This document shows positions 50,699 through 60,429 of a DNA stretch of 64,000 nucleotides, one piece after another. Source of the DNA: an uncultured Anaerolineaceae bacterium (GTDB taxonomy: Bacteria > Chloroflexota > Anaerolineae > Anaerolineales > Anaerolineaceae); the NCBI GenBank assembly GCA_927443345.1, contig CAKMKJ010000051.1:1-64000 (forward strand). The letters run 5' to 3'. Both the position numbers and the translations under genes were made by a program. Each line of letters begins with the position of its first letter. Position 1 is the stretch's first letter. A model generated the notes under the pieces. The model was not told the origin of the DNA, did not search any database, and saw only the letters and a program-made list of their open reading frames with translations.

Positions 50699-52606
50699 AT
50701 GACAGCAGTAGATGAAATTAAAGCACGACTGGATATTGTGGATATCGTCTCTGAGACCGTAAAACTGAGACGGTCTGGCAGAAGCTATACCGGTTTCTGT
50801 CCATTCCATCCTAATGCCAAAACGCCCGCCTTCGCGGTTTTCCCCGAATCAGGCACCTGGAGGTGCTTCGGGCAATGCAATGAAGGCGGCGACATCTTTA
50901 AGTACATGATGAAGCGTGAGGGATGGGATTTCGCAGAAGCCCTGCGCCGCCTGGCTGAACGCGCTGGCGTCACCCTTGAAACTTTTACGCCTGAGCGCAA
51001 AGCAGCAGAAGATGAATACGAACGTCTGCGCGAATTACTTGAAGAAGCGGTGAATTTCTATCAATTCCAAATGCTCAAAACCCCCGCAGGGCAGCCTGCA
51101 CTTGATTTTCTTACCCGGCGCGGCGTAAAACCTGAAACCATCCAGGCTTTTGGGCTGGGTTATTCTCCTTCAGGTTATGACGGTATGGTCAATCACTTCA
51201 GCGCCAAGGGGTTCTCGACCGATGATCTACTGGCTGTCGGTCTGGTAGTGCCGCGTGAATCTGGCGGGGTGTATGATAAGTATCGCAATCGGGTCATGTT
51301 CCCCATCCGTGACGCGGCTGGCAAGATGGCCGGTTTTGGTGCACGCATCCTCGACCCCAACGATATTCCCAAATTTTTGAACTCACCACAGACCGTGCTC
51401 TTTGACAAAAGCCACCTGCTTTACGGCTTGAATTTTGCACGTAAACCCATCCGCGCACAAGATCAGGTAGTGATCGTCGAGGGTTATCTGGATGCGATCA
51501 TTTTGCATCAGGCCGGTTTTGATAATACTGTCTCGCCCATGGGTACGGCGTTGAACGAAGACCAGTTCAGGTTGCTTAAAAAATTCACCCGACGCATTGT
51601 ACTGGCCCTGGATGCCGACGCCGCGGGCGAAAAAGCCACCCTGCGCGGTCTTGATTTGGCTCGCAATGCGCTTGACCACGAAACCGAACTGACCTTTGAT
51701 GCCCATGGTCTTTTGCGCCATGAAGCTCGCTTGCAAGCAGATGTACGCGTGACCACCATCCCCGACGGCATGGACCCTGACGAAGTGGTCTTGCGCGACC
51801 CTGAAGAGTGGCGGGCCATCCTCTCAGCGGCCCGTCCGATCGTCGTGCATGTGATGGAAACTTTGGCAAAAAGCCAAAACCTCGAAGACGCCAAGGTTAA
51901 GACTGCCGTGGCCGCCCAGATTTTGCCGCTGATTGAAGACGTGCCCTCTCCCATTGAAAGAGATACCTACAGGCAGCAGCTTGCCCGCCTGCTTAAAGTG
52001 GATGAACGCTCTTTGCTGGGCAGCCAGCGGGTGCACGAAAAACCACGCCGCCGAACGCAGCGTATTGACGAACCCGTGCAGCAGCGCAACCCCAAGCAGG
52101 AAGGTTTTGGGGTAGATAAGCGCATATCAAGCTTGGAAGCGCACTGTCTTTCGCTTTTGCTTCAACAGCCCCACCGCTATTATGAACTGGAGAGATCACT
52201 AAAGAAGTTTGGATTGGATAAGCTAGGAGTCACTGATTTTGACAGTTCAGACCATCAGATTATCGCAGATGCGTTATTTAAAGGGTTATCTCAGGATGAG
52301 CATGAGACCATCCAATTTGTGCAGGAGAACATTCCTGAATCTCTGGCTGAGCGATTAACCCAGCTTTCAGGCGTTGGGATGATTACCGAGAAGAATGAAG
52401 ATAAGTTATTTGAAGATTTGGTGCGGTCGTTGATCAACCTCAGGCTGATCCGCATAAATGCTTTGCTAAATCAGATCAGGTTCATTCAATCAGATGAGGA
52501 GACCGCGGAACTTGACAAAACTGATTTGCATTCTTTGACATTAAATTATACAATTGCCAGAGGCAAGTTAGATATGGCACTTGCCAAACCAGTTGACTCA
52601 ATTTGA
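50699..52606 (+). CDS. dnaG: DNA primase
   Basis: A 635-residue primase that makes RNA primers for replication. The N-terminal zinc domain has CPFH and CFGQC (ligand spacing C-x3-C instead of the usual C-x2-C). The TOPRIM core has VVIVEGYLDAI and ALDADAAGEKAT, and a C-terminal DnaB-interacting region (about 470-635) follows. It starts immediately after the R-M nuclease stop with no ribosome binding site, which suggests the R-M genes were inserted close to its original promoter or that it is coupled to them. The sigma factor gene lies 28 bp downstream. Confidence 0.95.
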   Translation: MTAVDEIKARLDIVDIVSETVKLRRSGRSYTGFCPFHPNAKTPAFAVFPESGTWRCFGQCNEGGDIFKYMMKREGWDFAEALRRLAERAGVTLETFTPERKAAEDEYERLRELLEEAVNFYQFQMLKTPAGQPALDFLTRRGVKPETIQAFGLGYSPSGYDGMVNHFSAKGFSTDDLLAVGLVVPRESGGVYDKYRNRVMFPIRDAAGKMAGFGARILDPNDIPKFLNSPQTVLFDKSHLLYGLNFARKPIRAQDQVVIVEGYLDAIILHQAGFDNTVSPMGTALNEDQFRLLKKFTRRIVLALDADAAGEKATLRGLDLARNALDHETELTFDAHGLLRHEARLQADVRVTTIPDGMDPDEVVLRDPEEWRAILSAARPIVVHVMETLAKSQNLEDAKVKTAVAAQILPLIEDVPSPIERDTYRQQLARLLKVDERSLLGSQRVHEKPRRRTQRIDEPVQQRNPKQEGFGVDKRISSLEAHCLSLLLQQPHRYYELERSLKKFGLDKLGVTDFDSSDHQIIADALFKGLSQDEHETIQFVQENIPESLAERLTQLSGVGMITEKNEDKLFEDLVRSLINLRLIRINALLNQIRFIQSDEETAELDKTDLHSLTLNYTIARGKLDMALAKPVDSI

Positions 52607-52622
52607 TTATTTAACATTATGG

Positions 52623-52628
52623 TATAGT
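52623..52628 (+). promoter_or_regulatory. -10 box of the sigma factor gene (leaderless architecture)
   Basis: TATAGT ends 6 nt before the ATG at 52635. Candidate -35 elements TTGACT (24 bp away) and TTGATT (14 bp away) are not at optimal spacing. Confidence 0.45.
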
Positions 52629-52634
52629 TAACCC

Positions 52635-54281
52635 ATGCCCCAAACGCCGACTAAAAAACCAACTGCTTCTGAAAAAACACCAAAAACCTCTTCTGCCAAC
52701 CCCAACACTCCGGCGAAACCAGCCGCAGCTAAAAGGGGTGTCAAAAGATCCCCTGGGATAAAAATCCCTTTAGGGACTGAATCAGTAGACGATGATTTGC
52801 TCGCCAAGCAAGAGCCGGATGAACGTTCATTGGCTCAGGCTCGTGAAGAGTGGGGCGAAATTGTCGCTGAAGATCCGTTAGAAATTCTTGAGGATCCCAG
52901 TATTGCGCTTGAGCTCTCTGAAGACCCCGTTCGTCTTTATTTAAAAGAAATCGGACAAATTCACCTGCTAGATGCTGATTCAGAATTCCGCCTGGCAGCC
53001 AGAATTGAAGCCCTGGTGCGGGTGGATACCCTCAATAATCACACAAAACCTGAGATCGGCGCAGCCGGTCATTCTCACGCGCTCTTTGTAGGCATTGTTG
53101 AAGATATGGTCACCTCGTGGACGCGTCTTCAAGAAGATGTTTTGCGTATTGGTCATACAGAATGCCCTGACCTGGCTTTGACCCTGGCTGAGTCGCAATT
53201 ACTTCGGCGTACCTGGCAGGCTGATGTGCCCTCCTACTTGCGCACCTACCTCGATAACGGCAGGTGGGGCAAAGACGCCATCTGGGAAGAGTTGGTCAGG
53301 CACGCCTATACTCTCTTTTTGGGAATGTACCTTTTACCTGAAAAGGTCTCTGAAGCTTTATTACAAAAATTATCCAAATCAGATGAAATGCCCGAACTGG
53401 CATGGTTCAAACGGCAACTTCCCAGCGATGATGCGCTAAATTATGAAATGGAAGGCATCAAGCGCCGGACTGAAGAAGCCAACCAGACCCTCATCCGCGC
53501 CAACCTCAGATTGGTGGTCAGCATTGCCAAACGCTATCTCGGTCGCGGTATCTCCTTCCTTGATCTGATTCAGGAAGGCAATCTTGGTTTATTACGGGCG
53601 GTTTCGAAATTTGATTCCACTCGCGGATTCAAATTTAGCACATATGCCACCTGGTGGATTCGACAATCTATCAGCCGCTATATCGCTGAACACGCGCGCA
53701 CTATCCGCATTCCCGTTCATCTTTTCGAGGCCATTACCCGCATTTTACGTATTCAACGCTCACTGGTGCAGGTGCTTGGTCGTGAACCAACCCAGGAAGA
53801 ATTGGCCCTCGAGAGCGAATTGATGACCACTGAAGACGCTGCTGCCATCAAACGTGCCCGACAGACAAACCAGCCAATAGACAGCGAACTTCAAAAACGC
53901 TGGACATGGGCAACCGTTAAAGTGCAGCGCATCTTGCAGTCTGCTGAAGAACCCATTTCGCTTGAACGCCCGGTGGGTGATGAAGAAAGCAGCCAATTGG
54001 GTGATTTCATTGAAGATGATGAAGCCCTTGAGCCGATGGATGCTGCTGCGCGTGAAATGCTGCGCGAACAGGTGCAAAATGCCCTGGCAGCCCTTTCTGA
54101 ACGAGAACGCCAGGTGCTTGAATTGCGCTTTGGTTTGATAGACGGCAAAGACCACACACTTGAAGAGGTCAGCCGTTACTTCAATGTGACCCGTGAACGT
54201 ATCCGCCAGATTGAGGCCAAGGCGCTGCGCAAATTGAGGCATCCAACACGCAGCAGGCACTTGCGCGAATATCTTGGCTAA
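52635..54281 (+). CDS. rpoD: RNA polymerase primary sigma factor, RpoD/SigA type
   Basis: A 548-residue sigma-70. After a Pro/Lys/Thr-rich N-terminus (1-60), region 1.2 reads [20 protein letters not shown] helical insertion (about 125-265) follows, then region 2 ([31 protein letters not shown]...[13 protein letters not shown]), region 3 ([14 protein letters not shown]) and region 4 ([16 protein letters not shown]...[20 protein letters not shown]). This is the housekeeping type because regions 1.2, 2.4 and 4.2 are all near consensus. It follows dnaG as in the classical macromolecular-synthesis operon but has its own -10. Confidence 0.94.
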   Translation: MPQTPTKKPTASEKTPKTSSANPNTPAKPAAAKRGVKRSPGIKIPLGTESVDDDLLAKQEPDERSLAQAREEWGEIVAEDPLEILEDPSIALELSEDPVRLYLKEIGQIHLLDADSEFRLAARIEALVRVDTLNNHTKPEIGAAGHSHALFVGIVEDMVTSWTRLQEDVLRIGHTECPDLALTLAESQLLRRTWQADVPSYLRTYLDNGRWGKDAIWEELVRHAYTLFLGMYLLPEKVSEALLQKLSKSDEMPELAWFKRQLPSDDALNYEMEGIKRRTEEANQTLIRANLRLVVSIAKRYLGRGISFLDLIQEGNLGLLRAVSKFDSTRGFKFSTYATWWIRQSISRYIAEHARTIRIPVHLFEAITRILRIQRSLVQVLGREPTQEELALESELMTTEDAAAIKRARQTNQPIDSELQKRWTWATVKVQRILQSAEEPISLERPVGDEESSQLGDFIEDDEALEPMDAAAREMLREQVQNALAALSERERQVLELRFGLIDGKDHTLEEVSRYFNVTRERIRQIEAKALRKLRHPTRSRHLREYLG

Positions 54282-54343
54282 AGAATCACCAACCTGATCC
54301 GATATTGTTTGTTTAAGGTTAATTGAGAATCCTTATTCCGCGC

Positions 54344-54372
54344 TTGCATATCATATTTATCCATGTTATACT
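54344..54372 (+). promoter_or_regulatory. rho promoter with a long leader
   Basis: TTGCAT (54344-54349) and TATACT (54367-54372) are 17 bp apart. The leader of about 170 nt to the rho ATG (54550) holds no large ORF; it is long enough for the autogenous control known for rho in other bacteria, which is an inference. Confidence 0.65.
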
Positions 54373-54549
54373 TTTACCAATCAGTTAGTGAAAGAAAAAA
54401 AATGACAATTGGCTAATCCTGTATCTCGGTGGGGGAGCAGGTTGCCTAAAAAACCCCTTGGTAAAAAAACACACAACAGATTCTAATAACCCTGTCAAAA
54501 CGGGGAAGAACGGCATAATTCTAATTAAAAATTCACGGGTGACTAATAA

Positions 54550-55821
54550 ATGAAAATAATCGAAATGGAAAGCGCGCCGCTTACTTCGCTGCGTCAGATT
54601 GCGACCGACCTAAACATTCCCAACGCGAAAAGACTTAAAAAAGAGAACCTCATCATTCAAATTCGCCGCGCTGAAGCTGCTGCCGAAGGTATTGAAGTGC
54701 GGGGTGGAGTGTTGGAAATCACCCCGGAAGGGGTTGGTTTCTTACGGAATAACTACTCCATTGGACCGGATGATGTGTATGTTTCGCAAGCCCAATTACG
54801 GCGGTATGAACTGCGCATGGGTGATTTTGTCATCGGTGTGGTCAGGCCTCCCCGCGACGCAGAACGCCATTATGGGTTATTAAAAGTTGAAACAGTTAAC
54901 GCAGTCAGCCCTGAAGAGATTCATGTTCGCAAGACATTTGAATCGCTTACACCTATCTTCCCTGACAAGCGATTTAATCTTGAAACTGATCGCACCGTCC
55001 TTTCTTCACGTTTGATCGATTTAATTGCACCTATCGGCCGTGGACAGCGCGGTATGATTGTTTCACCGCCTAAAGCTGGTAAAACAACCATCTTGAAACA
55101 GCTAGCAAATTCCATCTCTGCCAATAACCCAGAAATTCACTTGATCATCGCTCTGATCGGCGAACGCCCTGAAGAGGTCACCGATATGGATCGTTCAGTG
55201 GATGCTGAAGTGGTTGCTTCAACCTTTGATGAGCCGGTTAGCAGTCATGTGCGTATGGCAGAGATTACCCTTGAACGTGCCAAACGCCTTGTCGAGATTG
55301 GTCGCGATGTGGTAATCTTAATGGACTCGCTTACCCGGTTGGCACGTGCATATAACCTGGTGGTGAATCCATCAGGACGAACCCTGTCTGGTGGTATGGA
55401 TCCTTCAGCCCTTTATCCGCCCAAGAAATTCTTTGGTGCAGCGCGTAATATCGAAGAAGGTGGATCCTTGACCATTATGGCAACCGCTCTAGTGGATACA
55501 GGTTCAAGACTTGATGATGTGGTTTACGAAGAGTTCAAAGGTACTGGTAATATGGAATTGCATCTTTCACGCCGCTTGCAAGAACGCAGAGTTTTCCCGG
55601 CCATTGATATCGAACGTTCATCCACCCGCCGTGAAGATCTGCTGCTTGGCCCCGACATACTTTCCAGAGTTTGGTTGGTGCGGCGTATGTATCTGCAAAT
55701 GATAACCCCGCCCCCTGGTGGTGCCGGTATGGACCCCGCGGTGGCGACAGAAGCCATTTTACAGCGTATGGCAAAAACCAAAAACAATCTGGAGTTTTTG
55801 GAAAACATAACGGAGGACTAA
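54550..55821 (+). CDS. rho: Transcription termination factor Rho
   Basis: A 423-residue hexameric RNA helicase. N-terminal Rho_N helix bundle ([21 protein letters not shown]), cold-shock-type primary RNA-binding domain ([15 protein letters not shown]... [32 protein letters not shown]), and an ATPase domain. The latter has Walker [22 protein letters not shown], Walker [17 protein letters not shown], and the secondary-site R loop. Its length is normal and no insertion is seen. The start lacks a strong SD. A LysM/M23 gene starts on the base after its stop. Confidence 0.96.
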   Translation: MKIIEMESAPLTSLRQIATDLNIPNAKRLKKENLIIQIRRAEAAAEGIEVRGGVLEITPEGVGFLRNNYSIGPDDVYVSQAQLRRYELRMGDFVIGVVRPPRDAERHYGLLKVETVNAVSPEEIHVRKTFESLTPIFPDKRFNLETDRTVLSSRLIDLIAPIGRGQRGMIVSPPKAGKTTILKQLANSISANNPEIHLIIALIGERPEEVTDMDRSVDAEVVASTFDEPVSSHVRMAEITLERAKRLVEIGRDVVILMDSLTRLARAYNLVVNPSGRTLSGGMDPSALYPPKKFFGAARNIEEGGSLTIMATALVDTGSRLDDVVYEEFKGTGNMELHLSRRLQERRVFPAIDIERSSTRREDLLLGPDILSRVWLVRRMYLQMITPPPGGAGMDPAVATEAILQRMAKTKNNLEFLENITED

Positions 55822-56949
55822 GTGAGTAAGAAAGCCAAAACTCAAGAGGCTCCGGAGGTTGAGACTCCTAAAGTCGAAACTCAAAAAGTGGAGATGGCTA
55901 AAGTCTCCAGACCTCCGCTCGATTGGGGAACGGTGCTCTCATGGGGTATAACTGGATTAATGGTAGCCGGGTTGGTCCTGGTGTTGTTAAAAATTAATCC
56001 CTTTAAATCTGACACTGAAATCGTTGACAATGTTGATCCTGTTCATTCTCTTAATATCCCCCTGCCTAATTTGGCATCCGAGCTGCCTGTTAATAATTTA
56101 ATCCGTGTTGCTAACATTAACACCAGCGTTCCTGAAGGGGTCAGGCAGTTTGCGGTCAAATACACGGTGGTGCCTGGGGATTCGCTTTTTACCATTGCCA
56201 AAGTTTACGGAGTAACCGCAGAATCCATTTTGTGGGCGAATTACGAAATGCTTAATGATGACCCAACCTTTCTCAAAGAGGGTTGGGTGCTCACCATTCC
56301 ACCGACCAATGGCATTTATTACAAGTGGAAGGAAGGCGATACCATTGAAAAGATCGCCGAAAAGTATTTCGCCGACCCTGATGAGATCATCACCTGGCCG
56401 GGGAATAATCTTGATATCGCCAATCTGAACACCGAATATCTGACTGGTGTGAACGTGATGATCCCGGGTGGATATCGCGAATTGGTGTCGTGGATTGTAC
56501 CCGTGGATTTTGCGCCAAGGGCTGGCGCTACTAAAACCATTGCTGGCCCGGGAGGTTGTATAACGCCTGAAACCGGTCCAATTGGAGGATTTTTGCAATG
56601 GCCGGTTGGTAGTCGATATCTTACAGGTTTTGATTTCACGAGCTATCATCTTGGAATTGATTTAGCTGCTGCGGAAGGGACACCTGTTTTTGCCTCTGCT
56701 GCGGGAACAGTGGTCTATGCAGGATGGAATGACAGCGGTTATGGCAATCTGGTGGCCATTGACCACAATAACGGTGATAAAACCATTTACGCTCATTTAA
56801 GCCAATTATATGTATCATGCGGGCAAGATGTCTCATCGGGTCAAGGGATTGCCTTATCAGGCAACACTGGCAAATCCACCGGCGGACATTTGCATTATGA
56901 AATCCGTAGAAATGGCCAATATCTCAATCCCTGGCAAGTATTGCCATAA
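55822..56949 (+). CDS. Membrane-anchored LysM/M23 endopeptidase (first of two paralogues)
   Basis: A 375-residue envelope protein. A cytoplasmic tail (1-35) rich in VETxKVE repeats is followed by one TM helix (about 37-57). Two LysM modules (YTVVPGDSLFTIAKVYG and YKWKEGDTIEKIAEKYF) come next. The C-terminal LytM/M23 domain carries the intact zinc motifs HLGIDLA (HxxxD) and HLHYE (HxH). It should cleave peptide cross-bridges in the wall or activate amidases. GTG start at 55822 with GGAGG upstream; abuts rho. A close paralogue with the same order is at 60430-61638. Confidence 0.88.
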   Translation: MSKKAKTQEAPEVETPKVETQKVEMAKVSRPPLDWGTVLSWGITGLMVAGLVLVLLKINPFKSDTEIVDNVDPVHSLNIPLPNLASELPVNNLIRVANINTSVPEGVRQFAVKYTVVPGDSLFTIAKVYGVTAESILWANYEMLNDDPTFLKEGWVLTIPPTNGIYYKWKEGDTIEKIAEKYFADPDEIITWPGNNLDIANLNTEYLTGVNVMIPGGYRELVSWIVPVDFAPRAGATKTIAGPGGCITPETGPIGGFLQWPVGSRYLTGFDFTSYHLGIDLAAAEGTPVFASAAGTVVYAGWNDSGYGNLVAIDHNNGDKTIYAHLSQLYVSCGQDVSSGQGIALSGNTGKSTGGHLHYEIRRNGQYLNPWQVLP

Positions 56950-56970
56950 GATATAAACAGATAATTAATA

Positions 56971-57004
56971 AATCCCCTGCGGTGTTTAATAGTCGCAGGG
57001 GATT
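56971..57004. terminator. Terminator shared by the converging M23 and priA genes
   Basis: AATCCCCTGCG (56971-56981) and CGCAGGGGATT (56994-57004), 11-bp stem, 12-nt loop. The T tract is weak on both strands, somewhat better leftward. Confidence 0.75.
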
Positions 57005-57011
57005 ATGGTAT

Positions 57012-59507
57012 CTACAACAAATTTACAGGGTCCACTGTGATTTCCACCTGCACTCCGGCCGGCTGCCAGGTCGCCAGCGGATGCGCGCGCATCAGGTCTA
57101 CCAGCCTATGTCCACGCAGCAAGATCTGCCAGCGGTAGCGGCCATTGCTTCTCTGGTAAAAACAGGGTGAAGGGCCGATCATCACTGTTTCTTCCCAATC
57201 TTTTTCAAACAACCAGTGTCTGATGCATTCGCCGGTTTCAACCGCTGCACGCTCCAACTGGCTTGCGTTGTAATGACTCAGTTCAATTTTCAACAGTTTC
57301 GCATAAGGCGGATAACCTGTTTGCTGGCGGTATTGCAGTTCGGTCTTTTCAAAACCGGCGAAGTCATAGGCGGCTGCTTTTTGAATGGCATAATGCTCCG
57401 GCTGGAAGGTCTGCAAGATCACTTTTCCGCCCAGTGAGCTGCGTCCGGCGCGACCGGCCACCTGTGTAATCAATTGGTACGTGCGCTCTGCAGCTCTGAA
57501 ATCGGGCAGGTTCAGGCTCACATCCGCCAACACCACTCCCACCAGGGTGACGTTGGGCAGGTCAAGCCCTTTGGCGATCATCTGTGTGCCGATCAGCAGG
57601 TCTGCCCGACCGCGGGCAAATTGATCCATAATCAGGTCGTGCGCACCTTTCTTTCTGGCGGTGTCTGCATCCCAGCGCAAGGTTCTGGCTTTCGGAAACT
57701 GTTCCGCGATCATTTTTTGCAGACTTTCGGTGCCTAATCCAAACTGCTTGATGCGCGAGCTGCCGCACTGCGGACACTTTTGCGGCATCTGTCGTTTGGC
57801 ATTGCACTGGTGACACACCAGTAAAGATTCGTGTTCATGGAAGGTCATTGGTGTATTGCAGCGGCTGCAGCGCAGCACATGGCCGCAATCCCGGCAAAAC
57901 ACATAAGAGGCACTGCCGCGGCGGTTGAGAAATAAAATGGCCTGGGACCCTCTTTCAAGCACCTCAGTGATGCCGATTTGTAGTGCGCGGCTCAAAGGTG
58001 AACGGTTGCCTGCCACCAGGTCTCCGCGCATATCCACCACTTCAACATCGGGCATGGGTAGTGTGGCAGCAGGTGCTTCCGAGGCATCAGGGTAAAGCGC
58101 CTGGTGCGCCAGTACGCGGTTGGGCAGCTCAAAAATGTTCCATTTGTTTTGTTTGAATAGAAAGCGCTGCTCCACTTCAGGGGTGGCGGACCCCATGATG
58201 AGTATAGCATTGGTCAGACGCGCATAAGCAATGGCTGTGCCCACCGCTTGATAGCGCGGTTCAACGTCTTCCTGGTGGTATGAGCCATCGTGGCACTCAT
58301 CAATCACGATCAACCCTAGATTATTGAGTGGGGCAAAGAGCGCACTGCGCGCGCCCACCACCACGCATATCTCACCGCTTCTAATTCTGCGCCAGGTATC
58401 ATAGCGTTCACCATCCGAAAGTTTTGAGTGGATCAACCCCACCCGCCCCGGAAATCGCCCCAAAAAACGGTTGACGGTTTGCGGGGTAAGCGATATTTCG
58501 GGTACCAGAATGATGGCTTGTTTGCCAAGTCGCAAAGCTTCTTCCACCGCGTGCAGATAAACCTCGGTCTTGCCCGAACTGGTCACACCCTGCAACAGGT
58601 TGGGCAGATTGGGTTCCAGGCCGTTGAGTTGTTGCTTGAGCCTCTCCACCACGGACGCTTGTTCAGCGGTAAGCTGCGGTGGTTTGATGTTCACCGGGTT
58701 GATCTTTGCCAGCGGGTCGCGCTGGATTTCGACTTCAGAAAACTCGATAAACTCAAGCTCAGCCAACTTTGTCAGGTCGGCAGCATTGGCGCCTGTTTCT
58801 GCATAAACAAAAGGCAGCTTGACCTCACCTTGTTCGTTTTGCAGGAATTGCAGGGCCTTCAAGCGGCGAGAATGTGCCGCGCTACCAGTTTTGCCCAGGC
58901 TTTTCAATGCTTCATCCGTTTCGGGCATGGCGGCGAATTTCACTGCCCGGCCAGTCTTGGCCTTCGCGGAGGGCGGTTTCAAGATAGGGCTGCTGAGCAC
59001 AATTCCTTTCTTCACCAAACCGGGCAGGCTTTTACGCCAGTCCATATGCGGCAGAGAGTGATCAAGCTGCTTTCCGTGTAAATCACCGCGCTTTTGAAGC
59101 AGACTAATTATTCGATTTTGCAGGGGTGTCAATTCGCCGTCTTGAGGTAATTCAACAAGATGCACCAAAATGTCGGCATGTTGTGACAACCCCGGCGGCA
59201 GCATCAACTCCAGACAGGCAGAGAGGCTGCTCAGGTTTTCATCAGCCATCCACTGCGCCAATTTGATTTGTTGCGGCGTGACCACGGCCTCTTTCTCAAC
59301 CAATGAATCTAATGCTTTGGGGTTTGGCACTGCCGGGTCGTCTGTGAGCATCAGCACGATGCCCTGGGTAAGCTGTCTGCCAAAAGGGATAGTCACCAGC
59401 GAGCCTGGTTTGACCTGATCTTGCCACTCTTCAGGAATCGCGTAATCAAACAACCCTGTGAGTTGTGTGATGTTTACCGCAACACGGGCAAAACGGGGAG
59501 CGCTCAA
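57012..59507 (-). CDS. priA: Primosomal replication protein N' (PriA helicase)
   Basis: An 831-residue replication-restart helicase. N-terminal 3'-DNA-binding domain (about 1-95; VNITQLTGLFDYAIPEEW, FGRQLTQGIV); helicase core with Walker A TSSGKT (GVTSSGKTEVYL) and DECHDG (Walker B). A paired zinc-binding module follows (CRDCGHVLRCSRC...CHQCNAKRQMPQKCPQCGSS), then motifs GTQMIAKGLDLPNVTLVG and QVAGRAGR. A TTG start at 59507 is chosen: it overlaps the preceding stop (TTGA) and has AAGGGG upstream, and the longer frame to 59636 runs through the MEMO gene. Confidence 0.92.
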   Translation of the reverse strand: MSAPRFARVAVNITQLTGLFDYAIPEEWQDQVKPGSLVTIPFGRQLTQGIVLMLTDDPAVPNPKALDSLVEKEAVVTPQQIKLAQWMADENLSSLSACLELMLPPGLSQHADILVHLVELPQDGELTPLQNRIISLLQKRGDLHGKQLDHSLPHMDWRKSLPGLVKKGIVLSSPILKPPSAKAKTGRAVKFAAMPETDEALKSLGKTGSAAHSRRLKALQFLQNEQGEVKLPFVYAETGANAADLTKLAELEFIEFSEVEIQRDPLAKINPVNIKPPQLTAEQASVVERLKQQLNGLEPNLPNLLQGVTSSGKTEVYLHAVEEALRLGKQAIILVPEISLTPQTVNRFLGRFPGRVGLIHSKLSDGERYDTWRRIRSGEICVVVGARSALFAPLNNLGLIVIDECHDGSYHQEDVEPRYQAVGTAIAYARLTNAILIMGSATPEVEQRFLFKQNKWNIFELPNRVLAHQALYPDASEAPAATLPMPDVEVVDMRGDLVAGNRSPLSRALQIGITEVLERGSQAILFLNRRGSASYVFCRDCGHVLRCSRCNTPMTFHEHESLLVCHQCNAKRQMPQKCPQCGSSRIKQFGLGTESLQKMIAEQFPKARTLRWDADTARKKGAHDLIMDQFARGRADLLIGTQMIAKGLDLPNVTLVGVVLADVSLNLPDFRAAERTYQLITQVAGRAGRSSLGGKVILQTFQPEHYAIQKAAAYDFAGFEKTELQYRQQTGYPPYAKLLKIELSHYNASQLERAAVETGECIRHWLFEKDWEETVMIGPSPCFYQRSNGRYRWQILLRGHRLVDLMRAHPLATWQPAGVQVEITVDPVNLL

Positions 59508-60358
59508 GCAGCCCCTTGTCGGGTGATGGCCAGCGCACCGTAACCCACCACGCTGCTCGTGTCTTTGGATGCCCTGGCTGAGGTGCTGTGGTCGAGCAGG
59601 GTAACCTGGTTTGCTCCAAGGGCTTTGGCAGCCCATAAAACCAGGGCCACCGCGCCAGATCCACAGGCAAAGCCTTTCTGGCTGGCTTCAGCCTGCAAGA
59701 CACCCTTGGGTGAGAAGTCTGTTATGCACTTCAACATCACCTGATCAAGTGCGTTGGCGGTGGATTCGTCATAAAAATGAGAGAGATCTGTGCTGGCCAC
59801 CAGCAGCACATTTTTATCGCGGAGGAGATCTGCAAGGACGAGGGCCGCTTTGCTGAGATAAGCGGGGTCAGAAGAACGCACCATCAGCGGCAGCAAGCGA
59901 AAAGGTTCTGCTAGGGCTGTTTGCAAAAATGGTAGTTGAATTTCAAGCGAATGTTCGCGGTCATTGGCTATGGGTTGGGCAGGGGGTAAACCGGCACCTT
60001 TCAAATGAAGATTGAGTTTATCGACTAAATCATGCGCAACTTCGACCTGACCCAGCGGGGTGGCATAGACGTTGTGCGCAGAGGTCACCAGGGGATAAGG
60101 CTTGTATTCATGAATGGGTGATACCACCACGCACAGATCGAAAGCTAATCCCTTGACCGTTGTAAACGCGTGACCAGCAGTCAGGCCAGAATAAAAATAT
60201 CCGGCATGAGGCGCGATCAGCCCGACCAATTGCCCATTCAGCGCAGGATTCTTGGCTGCATTGAGATACCCCTCAAGCTCTTCATGCAGTTCATCTGCTT
60301 TTGAAGAATACCAGGAGCCGGCGATGGGTGAAGGTCGAATCTGAGTAACAGGATTCAT
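59504..60358 (-). CDS. MEMO-family protein (AmmeMemoRadiSam system protein B type)
   Basis: A 284-residue MEMO/extradiol-dioxygenase-fold protein. It starts MNPVTQIRPSPIAGSWYS and contains GLIAPHAGYFYSG, DLCVVVSPIHE, and VLLVASTDLSHFYDE, the putative metal-site pieces (His in APHAGY and in LSHFY). Function is unknown in bacteria; radical-SAM and AMMECR1 partners, often adjacent, are not in this window. Start at 60358 gives the family N-terminus; ATG at 60364 is equally close to the -10. Its stop overlaps the priA TTG start. Confidence 0.85.
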   Translation of the reverse strand: MNPVTQIRPSPIAGSWYSSKADELHEELEGYLNAAKNPALNGQLVGLIAPHAGYFYSGLTAGHAFTTVKGLAFDLCVVVSPIHEYKPYPLVTSAHNVYATPLGQVEVAHDLVDKLNLHLKGAGLPPAQPIANDREHSLEIQLPFLQTALAEPFRLLPLMVRSSDPAYLSKAALVLADLLRDKNVLLVASTDLSHFYDESTANALDQVMLKCITDFSPKGVLQAEASQKGFACGSGAVALVLWAAKALGANQVTLLDHSTSARASKDTSSVVGYGALAITRQGAA

Positions 60359-60368
60359 ATGCATCTCT

Positions 60369-60374
60369 ATTATA
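60369..60374 (-). promoter_or_regulatory. MEMO-priA -10 box
   Basis: TATAAT on the minus strand ends 4 nt before the ATG at 60364 and 10 nt before 60358, so the transcript has no more than a few leader bases. Confidence 0.5.
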
Positions 60375-60390
60375 CAAGCGCGAGCGCCAT

Positions 60391-60417
60391 AAAACAAAAA
60401 ACAGCCCGAAGGCTGTT
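60391..60417 (-). terminator. Rho-independent terminator of the second LysM/M23 gene
   Basis: AACAGCC (60400-60406) and GGCTGTT (60411-60417) with a tetraloop (TTCG on the transcribed strand), followed by a T-rich tract on the minus strand. Located directly upstream of the MEMO promoter. Confidence 0.85.
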
Positions 60418-60429
60418 CTTGAGTTTTGA

